DNA of 12,984 nt from UBA8437 sp003445035. GTDB lineage: Bacteria; Planctomycetota; Planctomycetia; Planctomycetales; Planctomycetaceae. The notes beneath the pieces are model-generated. The model did not search any database. It had not been told where the DNA came from and worked only from the letters and a program-made list of their open reading frames with translations. Below, piece by piece: positions 1 through 6,816 of this stretch. The stretch lies in assembly GCA_937901285.1 (NCBI GenBank), contig CALCHI010000033.1, forward strand, positions 1 through 12,984. The letters run 5' to 3'. Made by a program: the position numbers and the translations under genes. How positions within the stretch are numbered: the stretch's first letter is position 1; the number at the start of each line of letters is the position of its first letter.

Positions 1-1
1 G

Positions 2-850
2 GGATGCGGGGTGCACTTGAGGTACCTGTTTCAACCGGCCGAGGAGATCTGTCTTGGAGCGAAGTGGCTGGTCGAACAGGGCGCTGTCGACGGTGTTGAT
101 GCGATCCTGGGCCTGCACGTTGATCCGGAGAGTCCGGCCGGGGAGATCGGCGTCAGGTTCGGGCCCTTGACGGCGGTGTGCCACGAGGTGGAGATCCGGG
201 TTCACGGCCGGGGTGGCCATGCCGCGCGACCTCACCAGTCCCGCGATCCGCTTGCGGCTGCCGTTTCGCTCGCCTCCACCCTCTACGGCCAATTGCCACG
301 GGGTGTCGATTCCCGACAGCCGTCGGTGTTCTCGATCGGGCGGATCAGCGGAGGCACTCTTCCCAACGTGATTCCCGACGAGGTCGAAATGCTGGGTTCG
401 TTGAGGACCGTGGCGATAGGAGACGACACGGTGTTGCAGCAGCGGATCCGGGACATTGCCGCTGGCGTGGCATCGTTGACGGCGACTGAGATCGAGGTCT
501 CGTTCCGCGCTTCGCTTGAGGCGGTTCGCAACGACATGGGTGTCACGACGGCGATCGAAGAGGCGGCCCTGGCGGTCGCCGGCAAGGACGCGGTGCGGCG
601 GATCGAGCAGCCGAGCATGGGAGGTGAGGACTTTTCGGTCTACCAGCAGGAGGTCCCCGGGAGCATGTTTCGCCTGGGCAGCGGTACCGAGGGGGGGCAC
701 CTGCTGCACACGCCGGAGTTCGACATCGATGAGATGGCGCTGGTGCCGGGAGCGCGAGTGATGGTCCGTGCCGCGCTGCTGTGGGGCCTGTCGCAACAGA
801 ACGGACTCCCCGAATCCGGCAGTGACCGGCATGATGAGGCAGGAGGTTAG
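2..850 (+). CDS. M20 family amidohydrolase (hippurate/N-acyl-amino-acid hydrolase type), 5' end outside window
   Basis: The frame is open from the left edge, so the N-terminus, including the first metal-binding His motif, lies outside the window. Residues are numbered from the GTG at 11, which is probably internal. FQPAEE (7-12) is the metal-ligand/catalytic Glu pair of M20D enzymes. LHVDP follows with H36. GRGGHAARPH (66-75) marks the inserted dimerisation domain. NVIPDEVEMLGSLRT (119-133), MGGEDFSVY (203-211) and the terminal metal-ligand His in LLHTPEFD (H233) complete the C-terminal catalytic half. Family knowledge: these binuclear-metal enzymes hydrolyse N-acyl or amide bonds of amino acids and conjugates in the cytoplasm. 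The substrate cannot be read from sequence. The gene ends 6 nt before the carboxylate-amine ligase gene and its tail holds that gene's ribosome-binding site, so the two are almost certainly co-transcribed. Confidence 0.9.
   Translation, partial: GCGVHLRYLFQPAEEICLGAKWLVEQGAVDGVDAILGLHVDPESPAGEIGVRFGPLTAVCHEVEIRVHGRGGHAARPHQSRDPLAAAVSLASTLYGQLPRGVDSRQPSVFSIGRISGGTLPNVIPDEVEMLGSLRTVAIGDDTVLQQRIRDIAAGVASLTATEIEVSFRASLEAVRNDMGVTTAIEEAALAVAGKDAVRRIEQPSMGGEDFSVYQQEVPGSMFRLGSGTEGGHLLHTPEFDIDEMALVPGARVMVRAALLWGLSQQNGLPESGSDRHDEAGG
841..846 (+). promoter_or_regulatory. Shine-Dalgarno AGGAGG for the ligase gene
   Basis: A perfect AGGAGG lies 10 nt before the ATG at 857. It is embedded in the last codons of the upstream amidohydrolase, which suggests translational coupling. 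Confidence 0.8.
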
Positions 851-856
851 GGGATC

Positions 857-1972
857 ATGCCGACTCTGGAATTCACTCGCAACGAATCTCCGACGATCGG
901 GGTCGAGATCGAACTGCAACTGGTCGATGCCGAGACATTGTCTCTTTCGAGTTCGATCGAGAAGGTGATCGCGGGGTTGCCGCCCGAACTGGCCGACCGG
1001 GTCAAGCCGGAACTGATGCAGTGTTACATGGAGATCAATACCGGGGTCTGCCGGACCGTGGCCGAGGCGGGAGAGGACCTGGCCTCGACGATCACGGCGG
1101 TCGAGCGGGTGACCGATGACCTGGGCCTGAAGTTGTTCTGGGCTGCGACGCATCCATTTTCAAGCTGGCGGTCGCAGGAGATCACCGTCAACGATCGGTA
1201 CTTCGAGCTGGTCGAGTTGATGCAGGATGTCGCCCGCCGCCTGGTCACTTTCGGACTGCACGTGCACGTGGGGGTCGACAGCGGTGACAAGGCGGTGATG
1301 ATCTGTGACCGGATGCTCCGGCACCTGCCACTTTTGCTGGCGCTCTCGAGTAACTCGCCGTTCTGGGAAGGTCGCGCCACCGGCATGCACTCCAACCGAT
1401 CGAAGATCATGGAAGGACTGCCGACGGCCGGGTTGCCTCACCGGATGCGGAACTGGAGCGAGTACATCTGGCTGGTCTCCCACCTGGTCGACACCGGGTT
1501 CATCAACACGATTCGCGAGATCTGGTGGGACATCCGGCCTCACCATCTCTTCGGCACGGTCGAGATCCGTGTCTGCGACATGCCGGCCAATCTGGGGCAG
1601 GTGCTGGCCCTGACCGCAGCGGTGCAGTGCATGGTGCAGGCGATGTCCGAGGAAATTGACCGGGGGACTTACCAGTCGGAGTACCATCCGATGATGGTGC
1701 AGCAGAACAAGTGGCGGGCCACGCGGTTCGGGCCGGACGCCGAACTGGTCAACAGCGATGACTACCAGCAGTACTCGGTGCAGCAGTCGATCGACCGGTT
1801 GATCGAGGTGTTGCGGCCAACGGCCGAGAGCCTGGATTGTGTGTCGGAGCTCGAGAGTGCGTCGTTGTTGCCGTCGGCCACCGGCAGCCGCCAGCAGCTG
1901 GCGATTTTCGATGAGACCGACAGTCGTCGCGAGGTGGTCCGGCGGATGCTCGAGGTGAACCAGCCGAAATGA
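857..1972 (+). CDS. Carboxylate-amine ligase, GCS2 (glutamate-cysteine ligase 2) family, YbdK-like
   Basis: The 371-residue product matches the length of E. coli YbdK (about 372). Visible family motifs are the metal/ATP-binding GVEIEL (15-20, E17 and E19), HVHVG (135-139), SSNSPFW (164-170), the WWDIRPHH..GTVEIRVCD block (223-241) and NKWRATR (284-290). Family members form an ATP-dependent amide bond between a carboxylate, classically the gamma-carboxyl of glutamate, and an amine such as cysteine. YbdK itself has only weak glutamate-cysteine ligase activity, so the true substrates here are unknown. The start is fixed by the AGGAGG 10 nt upstream. The gene sits between an amide hydrolase and uvrC, and its TGA overlaps the uvrC ATG (ATGA). 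No signal peptide is seen, so the protein is cytoplasmic. Family assignment is strong. Physiological role is unassigned. Confidence 0.92.
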   Translation: MPTLEFTRNESPTIGVEIELQLVDAETLSLSSSIEKVIAGLPPELADRVKPELMQCYMEINTGVCRTVAEAGEDLASTITAVERVTDDLGLKLFWAATHPFSSWRSQEITVNDRYFELVELMQDVARRLVTFGLHVHVGVDSGDKAVMICDRMLRHLPLLLALSSNSPFWEGRATGMHSNRSKIMEGLPTAGLPHRMRNWSEYIWLVSHLVDTGFINTIREIWWDIRPHHLFGTVEIRVCDMPANLGQVLALTAAVQCMVQAMSEEIDRGTYQSEYHPMMVQQNKWRATRFGPDAELVNSDDYQQYSVQQSIDRLIEVLRPTAESLDCVSELESASLLPSATGSRQQLAIFDETDSRREVVRRMLEVNQPK

Positions 1973-3291
1973 CCGCCGATCCCGCAACCTCCGAGACGTT
2001 GCGCGAGACGGTACGGCAGTTGCCGACCGGACCGGGCGTCTACCTGATGAAGGACGAAGACGCCCGGGTGATCTACATCGGCAAGGCGGTGAACCTGCGG
2101 AGCCGTGTCGGCAGCTATTTCACCACCGCGGCAGCCCAGGAGATGCGGACCGCGGGACTGGTGCCGGAGATCCGCGACGTGGAGGTGATCGAGACGGAGA
2201 GCGAGGTCGACGCGTTGCTGTTGGAGGCGCGGCTGATCAAGGACGTTCAGCCGAAGTTCAACCAGGAGCTCAAGGACGACAAGACGTTCCCGTATCTCGA
2301 GGTGTTCGTTCGCGAGGACTTTCCACGGGTCGAATTCACCCGCACACCGCAGGACCGCGGTACCCGGCTGTACGGCCCCTTCACCAACGCCAAGCAGCTC
2401 AGGGGCGCGATCGCGGTGCTGCAGAGGATCTTCCGTTTTCGCACCTGTTCGCTGGATATCGACGATGGTGATGAACGCTGGCAATGGTTTCGACCGTGCC
2501 TGCTGGCGAGCATCGACCAGTGCACGGCGCCGTGCAACCTGCGGATCAGCAAGGAGGACTACCGCCGGGACATCCGCCGGTTGCAGACGTTTCTTGACGG
2601 GGGACGTGTGAAGCTGATGCGGGAGTTGGACCGGGAGATGCAACAGGCGTCGGCCGAGAAGCTCTACGAGAAAGCGGCCCGGATCCGTGACGAGATCCAG
2701 GCACTGGAGGACCTGGATCTGAGGGGGGATCTCGAGGAACACGCTCAACCGGAGGTTTTCTATGTCGATCCAAAGAAGGGGCTGTCGGGCCTGAAGCAGG
2801 TTTTCGGACTCGAGGAGACGCCCCGGCGGATCGAGGGCGTCGACATCGCGCACCTGCAGGGAGGCCAGACAGTGGCCAGCCTGGTGCAGTTCATCGACGG
2901 GCTGCCCTTCAAGCACGGTTACAAGCGGTATCGCATTCGTTCAGTCGACGGTGTCGACGACTACGGTTCGATCCGCGAGGTCGTTTCGAGGCGGTTGGGA
3001 CGGTTGGCCCAGGAGGGCGAAGCATTCCCCGACATCCTGTTGATCGACGGTGGCAAGGGACAGTTGAACGCGGCACTGGAGGCGATGGAGGTGATCGGGG
3101 TCGATCCGCCGTTCACGATTTCCCTGGCGAAGCGGGAAGAGGAGGTCTATGTCCCGGGCGAGGCCGAGCCCAGGCGGCTCTCACGCCACGGATTCGGACT
3201 CAGGCTGCTGCAGTATGTCCGTGACGAGGCCCATCGGTTCGCTCAGCACTACCACCACATCCTTCGCCGGAAGAGCACGTTGGGCGAGTAG
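1969..3291 (+). CDS. uvrC: UvrC, short form of the excinuclease ABC subunit C
   Basis: UvrC makes the dual incisions of nucleotide excision repair after damage recognition by UvrA/UvrB. The N-terminal GIY-YIG nuclease domain is intact (GVYLMKD at 23-29, YIGKA at 36-40, R44, catalytic Glu in LLLE, E86). Four cysteines (C160, C177, C185, C189) match the UvrC iron-sulfur motif, with a longer first spacer. A UVR helix for UvrB contact spans roughly 215-250. The RNase-H-like 5'-incision site keeps D292, D330/D331 in the VDD segment, D360 (LLIDGGKGQ) and H422 (RDEAHRF). The protein is 440 residues against about 600 usually. About 110 residues are missing between UVR and D292, and the C-terminal tandem helix-hairpin-helix is absent (it stops 18 residues after H422). 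The start overlaps the upstream stop, with GAGGTGA at 1952-1958 as ribosome-binding site. Confidence 0.93.
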   Translation: MTADPATSETLRETVRQLPTGPGVYLMKDEDARVIYIGKAVNLRSRVGSYFTTAAAQEMRTAGLVPEIRDVEVIETESEVDALLLEARLIKDVQPKFNQELKDDKTFPYLEVFVREDFPRVEFTRTPQDRGTRLYGPFTNAKQLRGAIAVLQRIFRFRTCSLDIDDGDERWQWFRPCLLASIDQCTAPCNLRISKEDYRRDIRRLQTFLDGGRVKLMRELDREMQQASAEKLYEKAARIRDEIQALEDLDLRGDLEEHAQPEVFYVDPKKGLSGLKQVFGLEETPRRIEGVDIAHLQGGQTVASLVQFIDGLPFKHGYKRYRIRSVDGVDDYGSIREVVSRRLGRLAQEGEAFPDILLIDGGKGQLNAALEAMEVIGVDPPFTISLAKREEEVYVPGEAEPRRLSRHGFGLRLLQYVRDEAHRFAQHYHHILRRKSTLGE

Positions 3292-3292
3292 G

Positions 3293-3308
3293 GGAGTGGG
3301 TTCACTCC
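3293..3308. terminator. Possible weak bidirectional hairpin between convergent genes
   Basis: GGAGTG, loop GGTT, then CACTCC forms a perfect 6-bp stem. It starts just after the uvrC stop codon and overlaps the stop codon of the convergent FAD-dehydrogenase gene. There is no T-tract on either side, so it is at best a weak or Rho-assisted transcription end, or chance. Confidence 0.3.
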
Positions 3309-4900
3309 ACGGTGGCAAACTCGCGGACAATCGCCCGTGCGGCTCTCATGCCGTCGACGCCGGCGCTGATGATGCCGCCGGCGAATCCGGCTCCCTCGCC
3401 CACCGGAAACAGCCCATTGCAACCAGGCGACTGAAACGTGTCGCGGTCACGGACAATCCGCACCGGCGAACTGCCTCGCATCTCCGGACCCACCAGCACC
3501 GCCTCGGGCAGGAACGCCTTGTGGTACTTGCGGTTGATCAATGGCAGCGCCCACTTGATGGTCGCGATCACCGTCGACGGCAGCAGCATCTCCAGCGATG
3601 CCGGCACGCTGCCCCGCTGGTAGGACGTTTCGATCCGGCTTACCGGGTTGGGCGAGCGTCCGGCCAGGAAATCCGAGGCTCTCTGTGCCGGTGCCAGGTA
3701 CTCGCTGCGGCCCAGGCGGTACGCCATCGATTCGAACTGCTGCTGCAGCCGGACCCCGGCCAGCGGATCGTCCGACCCGAATTCCTCCGGCTCGATCGTC
3801 ACCATCAGGCCGCTGTTGGCGAACGGTGTGTCGTGCCGCGAGTTGCTCATGCCGTTGGTGCAGAACATCTCGGGTTCGGAGATACTGGGAATGATGTGCC
3901 CACCGGCACACATGCAGAAGGTGTAGACGTCACGGTCGCCCCTGGCGACGAGGTTGTAGTTGGCGGCTCCGAGCAGGTCACGGTACTCGGGCCGGCCGTA
4001 CGCTTCGGCGTCGATCTGGTCCTGGGGCTGTTCGATTCTCAAGCCCACCTGGAACGCCCGGGGTTCCATCGGGATCCCCGTCTCGGCCAGCATCTGGTAG
4101 GTGTCTCGCGCACTGTGCCCGATGGCGAGAATGGCCAGCGAGGCGGGGATGCGTCCCTGGCTGGTGGCCAGCGCCACCAGCCGTCCGTCCTCGATCTCGA
4201 TTCCCTCGAACCGGCATCCGAACCGGTACTCGCCCCCGGCGGCTTCGATCTCGCGGCGGAAGTTCCGCACCACGAACGGCAGCCGGTTGCTGCCCAGGTG
4301 GGGCCGCTGTTCCCAGGCCACCGACGGCTGCCGGCTCAACTCGGCGAACTTCTCGATCACCCAGTCGACATCGGGACCCGACAACCGGCAGGTCAGCTTG
4401 CCGTCGCTGAATGTCCCGGCTCCGCCTTCACCGAACAGGTAGTTGTCGTCGGGGTCGTGTTCTCCTCCACGATCGAACTCGCGGATGCTGCCGACGCGGT
4501 CCTTGAGGCCCGGCCCGCGTTCCAGGATCAGCGGCCGGTAGCCGCGGGTGGCCAGGAAGTGGGCCGCCAGCAACCCGGCCGGCCCCGAACCGATGACCAC
4601 CGGGCGTTCCTCCAGCGGTGTGGGGCCCGGTGGAGGATCATCGAAGGTTTTGGGCAGGTACCGGTCGACACCTTCGCGACGAACGAGTGCTTCCAGCCGT
4701 TTCTCCTCGTCGGCAATCTCGACGGCGACCGAATAAACGAACTTGAGGTTGTTGCGGGAACGTCCGTCGAGGCTCTTCTTGAGCAACCTCCAGCCGGTCA
4801 CCTCCGGCAGATCGACCCCCAGCCTTCGGGCCAGCTCGGGACCGATGTGCTGTTCGTCGAGCGTCACCGGGAGCCGGACGTTGGTCACCCGCAAAGGCAT
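3302..4900 (-). CDS. FAD-dependent dehydrogenase of the COG2509 type
   Basis: The 532-residue protein has a Rossmann FAD-binding fold after a ~95-residue N-terminal domain. VIGSGPAGLLAA (102-113) is the dinucleotide-binding GxGxxG loop, with E127 (LILERG) as the ribose-binding acid. FGEGGAGTFSDGKL (156-169) follows. ILAIGHSARDTY (257-268) is the second FAD-family motif, and GLFPVGEGAGFAGGIISAG (496-514) is the C-terminal FAD-contacting segment. A cysteine pair in TFCMCAGG (C329, C331) plus C347 and C494 are candidates for redox or metal roles. The family is widespread, annotated as uncharacterised FAD-dependent dehydrogenase, and its substrate is unknown. There is no signal peptide, so it is cytoplasmic, unlike its three upstream operon partners. 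It starts 22 nt after the SMP-30 gene, is probably the last gene of that operon, and its ATG has only a weak Shine-Dalgarno. Confidence 0.88.
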   Translation of the reverse strand: MPLRVTNVRLPVTLDEQHIGPELARRLGVDLPEVTGWRLLKKSLDGRSRNNLKFVYSVAVEIADEEKRLEALVRREGVDRYLPKTFDDPPPGPTPLEERPVVIGSGPAGLLAAHFLATRGYRPLILERGPGLKDRVGSIREFDRGGEHDPDDNYLFGEGGAGTFSDGKLTCRLSGPDVDWVIEKFAELSRQPSVAWEQRPHLGSNRLPFVVRNFRREIEAAGGEYRFGCRFEGIEIEDGRLVALATSQGRIPASLAILAIGHSARDTYQMLAETGIPMEPRAFQVGLRIEQPQDQIDAEAYGRPEYRDLLGAANYNLVARGDRDVYTFCMCAGGHIIPSISEPEMFCTNGMSNSRHDTPFANSGLMVTIEPEEFGSDDPLAGVRLQQQFESMAYRLGRSEYLAPAQRASDFLAGRSPNPVSRIETSYQRGSVPASLEMLLPSTVIATIKWALPLINRKYHKAFLPEAVLVGPEMRGSSPVRIVRDRDTFQSPGCNGLFPVGEGAGFAGGIISAGVDGMRAARAIVREFATVE

Positions 4901-4922
4901 GAGGAGGCCTGTCCGATCAGCG

Positions 4923-5834
4923 TCACGGTGAGGGAGATTTCAGGAAGTACGCCACGCCCTGGACCTTGGTCTTTCGCCGGTACACCCGGTCGCCGGCTGT
5001 GACGTACATCATGTTTCGTTTCGGGCCTCCGAAGACCACGTTGGCCAGGGACCCCCGATGCGGTTTGCCGATCACTCCGCCCATCCGCCCGGTCGGATCG
5101 AACATCTGCACTCCGGCGGAGGTGGTTACGTACAGCCGGCCGTTGGTGTCGACCGCCATCCCGTCGGAGCCGGGACGGTCGCGACCGGGCAGCAGTCTCA
5201 GTGGCAGGTAGTACCGTTCGCGATGAGACAGGCTGCCGTCGGGTTCGACGCGGTAGGTCCAAAGGTGTGGCTTGTTCCGTTCGGTCACCACCAGCGTGCC
5301 CTCCCCGGGCCACAGGATCACCCCGTTGGGGCTGATCCCCTCGGCGACCACTCTCTTGTGCCGTTTTGCGTCGATCGTCCAGACGCGGTTGTTTCCCGGA
5401 TCGGTCACAAACAGCCTCATGTCACTGCCGACGACCAGGTCGTTGCAGGGGATGTCGCTGGCGATCACGGTGTGGCTGCCGTCGGCGGCGTAGGCCACCA
5501 CCTGCTTGTCTCCGTTGCGGCAGCCGTACAGCAGTCCGTCCTTGCCGAACATCAGGCCGTTGGTCCGAGCGGTCTTCTCGGCAAAGACCGTCACCTGGCC
5601 GGTCGCGGTGTCAACGCGGTGGATCCGGTCGTTGGGGATGTCGGTGAAGAAGACGTTGCCCTTGGCGTCAACCGCCGGACCCTCGGTGAAACGGTAACCG
5701 CTGCCGACCAGTTGCCAGCCCTCGCCGGGCAACAGGACCTGCGTCAGCGGCATGTCCTGGGCGAAAGCGGTCGAGCCGGACAGCACCAGCAGGCAGGTGG
5801 CCAGGAAGCGGACGAACGGTTCGGGGCGGGGCAT
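4923..5834 (-). CDS. Secreted SMP-30/gluconolactonase-like beta-propeller protein
   Basis: The 303-residue protein has a signal peptide (hydrophobic stretch 10-22, likely cleavage after AFA at 25), so it acts outside the cytoplasm. The mature part is an SMP-30/gluconolactonase/LRE six-bladed propeller. Metal and substrate ligands are recognisable: E51 (TEGP), N131 (CNDL), N170 (SPNGV) and D224 (GSDGMAVD). Enzymes of this family are Ca/Zn-dependent and open sugar lactones such as gluconolactone. The actual substrate here is inferred only at the class level. An in-frame GTG at 5843 would add three residues. I prefer the ATG at 5834 because AGGTGA lies 5 nt upstream of it and the GTG would sit inside that ribosome-binding site. 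It follows the esterase gene by 55 nt and precedes the FAD-dehydrogenase gene by 22 nt on the same strand. Confidence 0.88.
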   Translation of the reverse strand: MPRPEPFVRFLATCLLVLSGSTAFAQDMPLTQVLLPGEGWQLVGSGYRFTEGPAVDAKGNVFFTDIPNDRIHRVDTATGQVTVFAEKTARTNGLMFGKDGLLYGCRNGDKQVVAYAADGSHTVIASDIPCNDLVVGSDMRLFVTDPGNNRVWTIDAKRHKRVVAEGISPNGVILWPGEGTLVVTERNKPHLWTYRVEPDGSLSHRERYYLPLRLLPGRDRPGSDGMAVDTNGRLYVTTSAGVQMFDPTGRMGGVIGKPHRGSLANVVFGGPKRNMMYVTAGDRVYRRKTKVQGVAYFLKSPSP

Positions 5835-5839
5835 GGAGG

Positions 5840-5845
5840 TCACCT
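5840..5845 (-). promoter_or_regulatory. Shine-Dalgarno AGGTGA deciding the SMP-30 start
   Basis: Read on the minus strand, AGGTGA lies 5 nt before the ATG at 5834. It contains the competing GTG at 5843, which argues against that upstream start. Confidence 0.6.
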
Positions 5846-5889
5846 GCGGAGATGTCTCGATGGAGTGTGGAGTGGTGGGCGGCAGCGAT

Positions 5890-6786
5890 TCACTTGGCCT
5901 TCGAGGTGGCGGTCGTCTTTCCGTTCCAGCCCCGCCACAGCCACTTCAGCGATTCGGGCAGGATGGCTCCGCCGTGCCGACCGTTGTGACCTCCGGTGCC
6001 CATCACGAACTTGTGGTCGTACTTGGAAAACTTCAGGGCGGCGGCCATCTGGCGGTTGGACAGGGGCCAGCTGCCGTGGAGGTTGTCGAGGTCGTTGGTG
6101 CCATCCTGCAGAAAGGTGCGGATCGGCTTCGGTTCGGTCTTGCGGATGAATGCCGGGTAGACGTGGCCGCCGCGGATGTTGGTGAAGCTGCCGACGTGGC
6201 TGAGCACTTTCCGGAATCGATCGGGGCGTTCCCAGGCCACCGTCCAGGCACAGATGCCTCCGGAGCTGATGCCACCGATGGCCCGCATGGCGGGGTCATC
6301 GGTCAACTTGTACTGCTTGCCCACCGCCGGCAGGATTTCCTCGAGCAGGAACCTGGCGTACTGGCCACTGAGCGTGTCGTATTCGAAGCTGCGGTTCCGC
6401 CGCGGCTTGCCACCGGCCTTGGTCGGCGGGATGACACCGGGGTTGAGAAAGATGCCGATGGTGACTGGCATCTGGCCCTTGTGGATCAGGTTGTCGAAAA
6501 CCGTCGGCACACGGAACGACCGCCTGGTGTTCACGTACGTTCCGCCGTCCTGGAAAACCATCACCGCCGCGGGGGTCTTGCCGTTGTACTGCTTGGGAAC
6601 GTAGATCCAGTAATCGCGAACGGTGCCGGGGAAGATCTTCTTGCTGGTCCACTTGTGCTGGGTGACGGTGCCCTGCGGAACACCTTCCTGCGCCATCGAG
6701 TCGGGGCCGAGCTTGTAGTTGTCCTGGGCGAGGGTCGGTGCGGCCAGGATGAGGACCAGGACGAGCAGCGTCAGGCGGTCGATCAT
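5890..6786 (-). CDS. Secreted alpha/beta-hydrolase esterase (esterase D/enterochelin-esterase-like)
   Basis: The 298-residue protein has a classic signal peptide (hydrophobic core about 5-18, likely cleavage PTLA/QD at 20-21). The mature protein is a PF00756-type serine hydrolase. The nucleophile is S174 in the GISSGG elbow (172-177), preceded by a strand and followed by a helix. The likely acid is D228 or D232 in LQDGTNDLD, and the base is H267 in GTGGHNG. FQDGG (78-82) supplies the oxyanion-side loop. Relatives cleave carboxylic esters of sugars, siderophores or thiols. In planctomycetes such secreted copies are common in carbohydrate-related clusters, so sugar-ester or lactone cleavage is a plausible but unproven role. 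The C-terminal tail (GKTTATSKAK) is a basic low-complexity extension. The gene lies 30 nt after the Tat-exported protein and 55 nt before the SMP-30 gene, all on one strand. Confidence 0.87.
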   Translation of the reverse strand: MIDRLTLLVLVLILAAPTLAQDNYKLGPDSMAQEGVPQGTVTQHKWTSKKIFPGTVRDYWIYVPKQYNGKTPAAVMVFQDGGTYVNTRRSFRVPTVFDNLIHKGQMPVTIGIFLNPGVIPPTKAGGKPRRNRSFEYDTLSGQYARFLLEEILPAVGKQYKLTDDPAMRAIGGISSGGICAWTVAWERPDRFRKVLSHVGSFTNIRGGHVYPAFIRKTEPKPIRTFLQDGTNDLDNLHGSWPLSNRQMAAALKFSKYDHKFVMGTGGHNGRHGGAILPESLKWLWRGWNGKTTATSKAK

Positions 6787-6816
6787 GGTGTGTTGTCCGG
6801 TGAGAGTGATGGCGAT

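Noticed and set aside
1762..2916. A 384-codon minus-strand open frame across the ligase/uvrC junction
   Set aside because: Antisense to two well-supported genes and without any family motif.
3149..5002. A 617-codon + strand open frame opposite the FAD-dehydrogenase gene
   Set aside because: It is longer than the gene beneath it, but its translation is a low-complexity shadow rich in Gly, Arg, His, Pro and Gln with no domain motif. The minus-strand product has clear FAD motifs.
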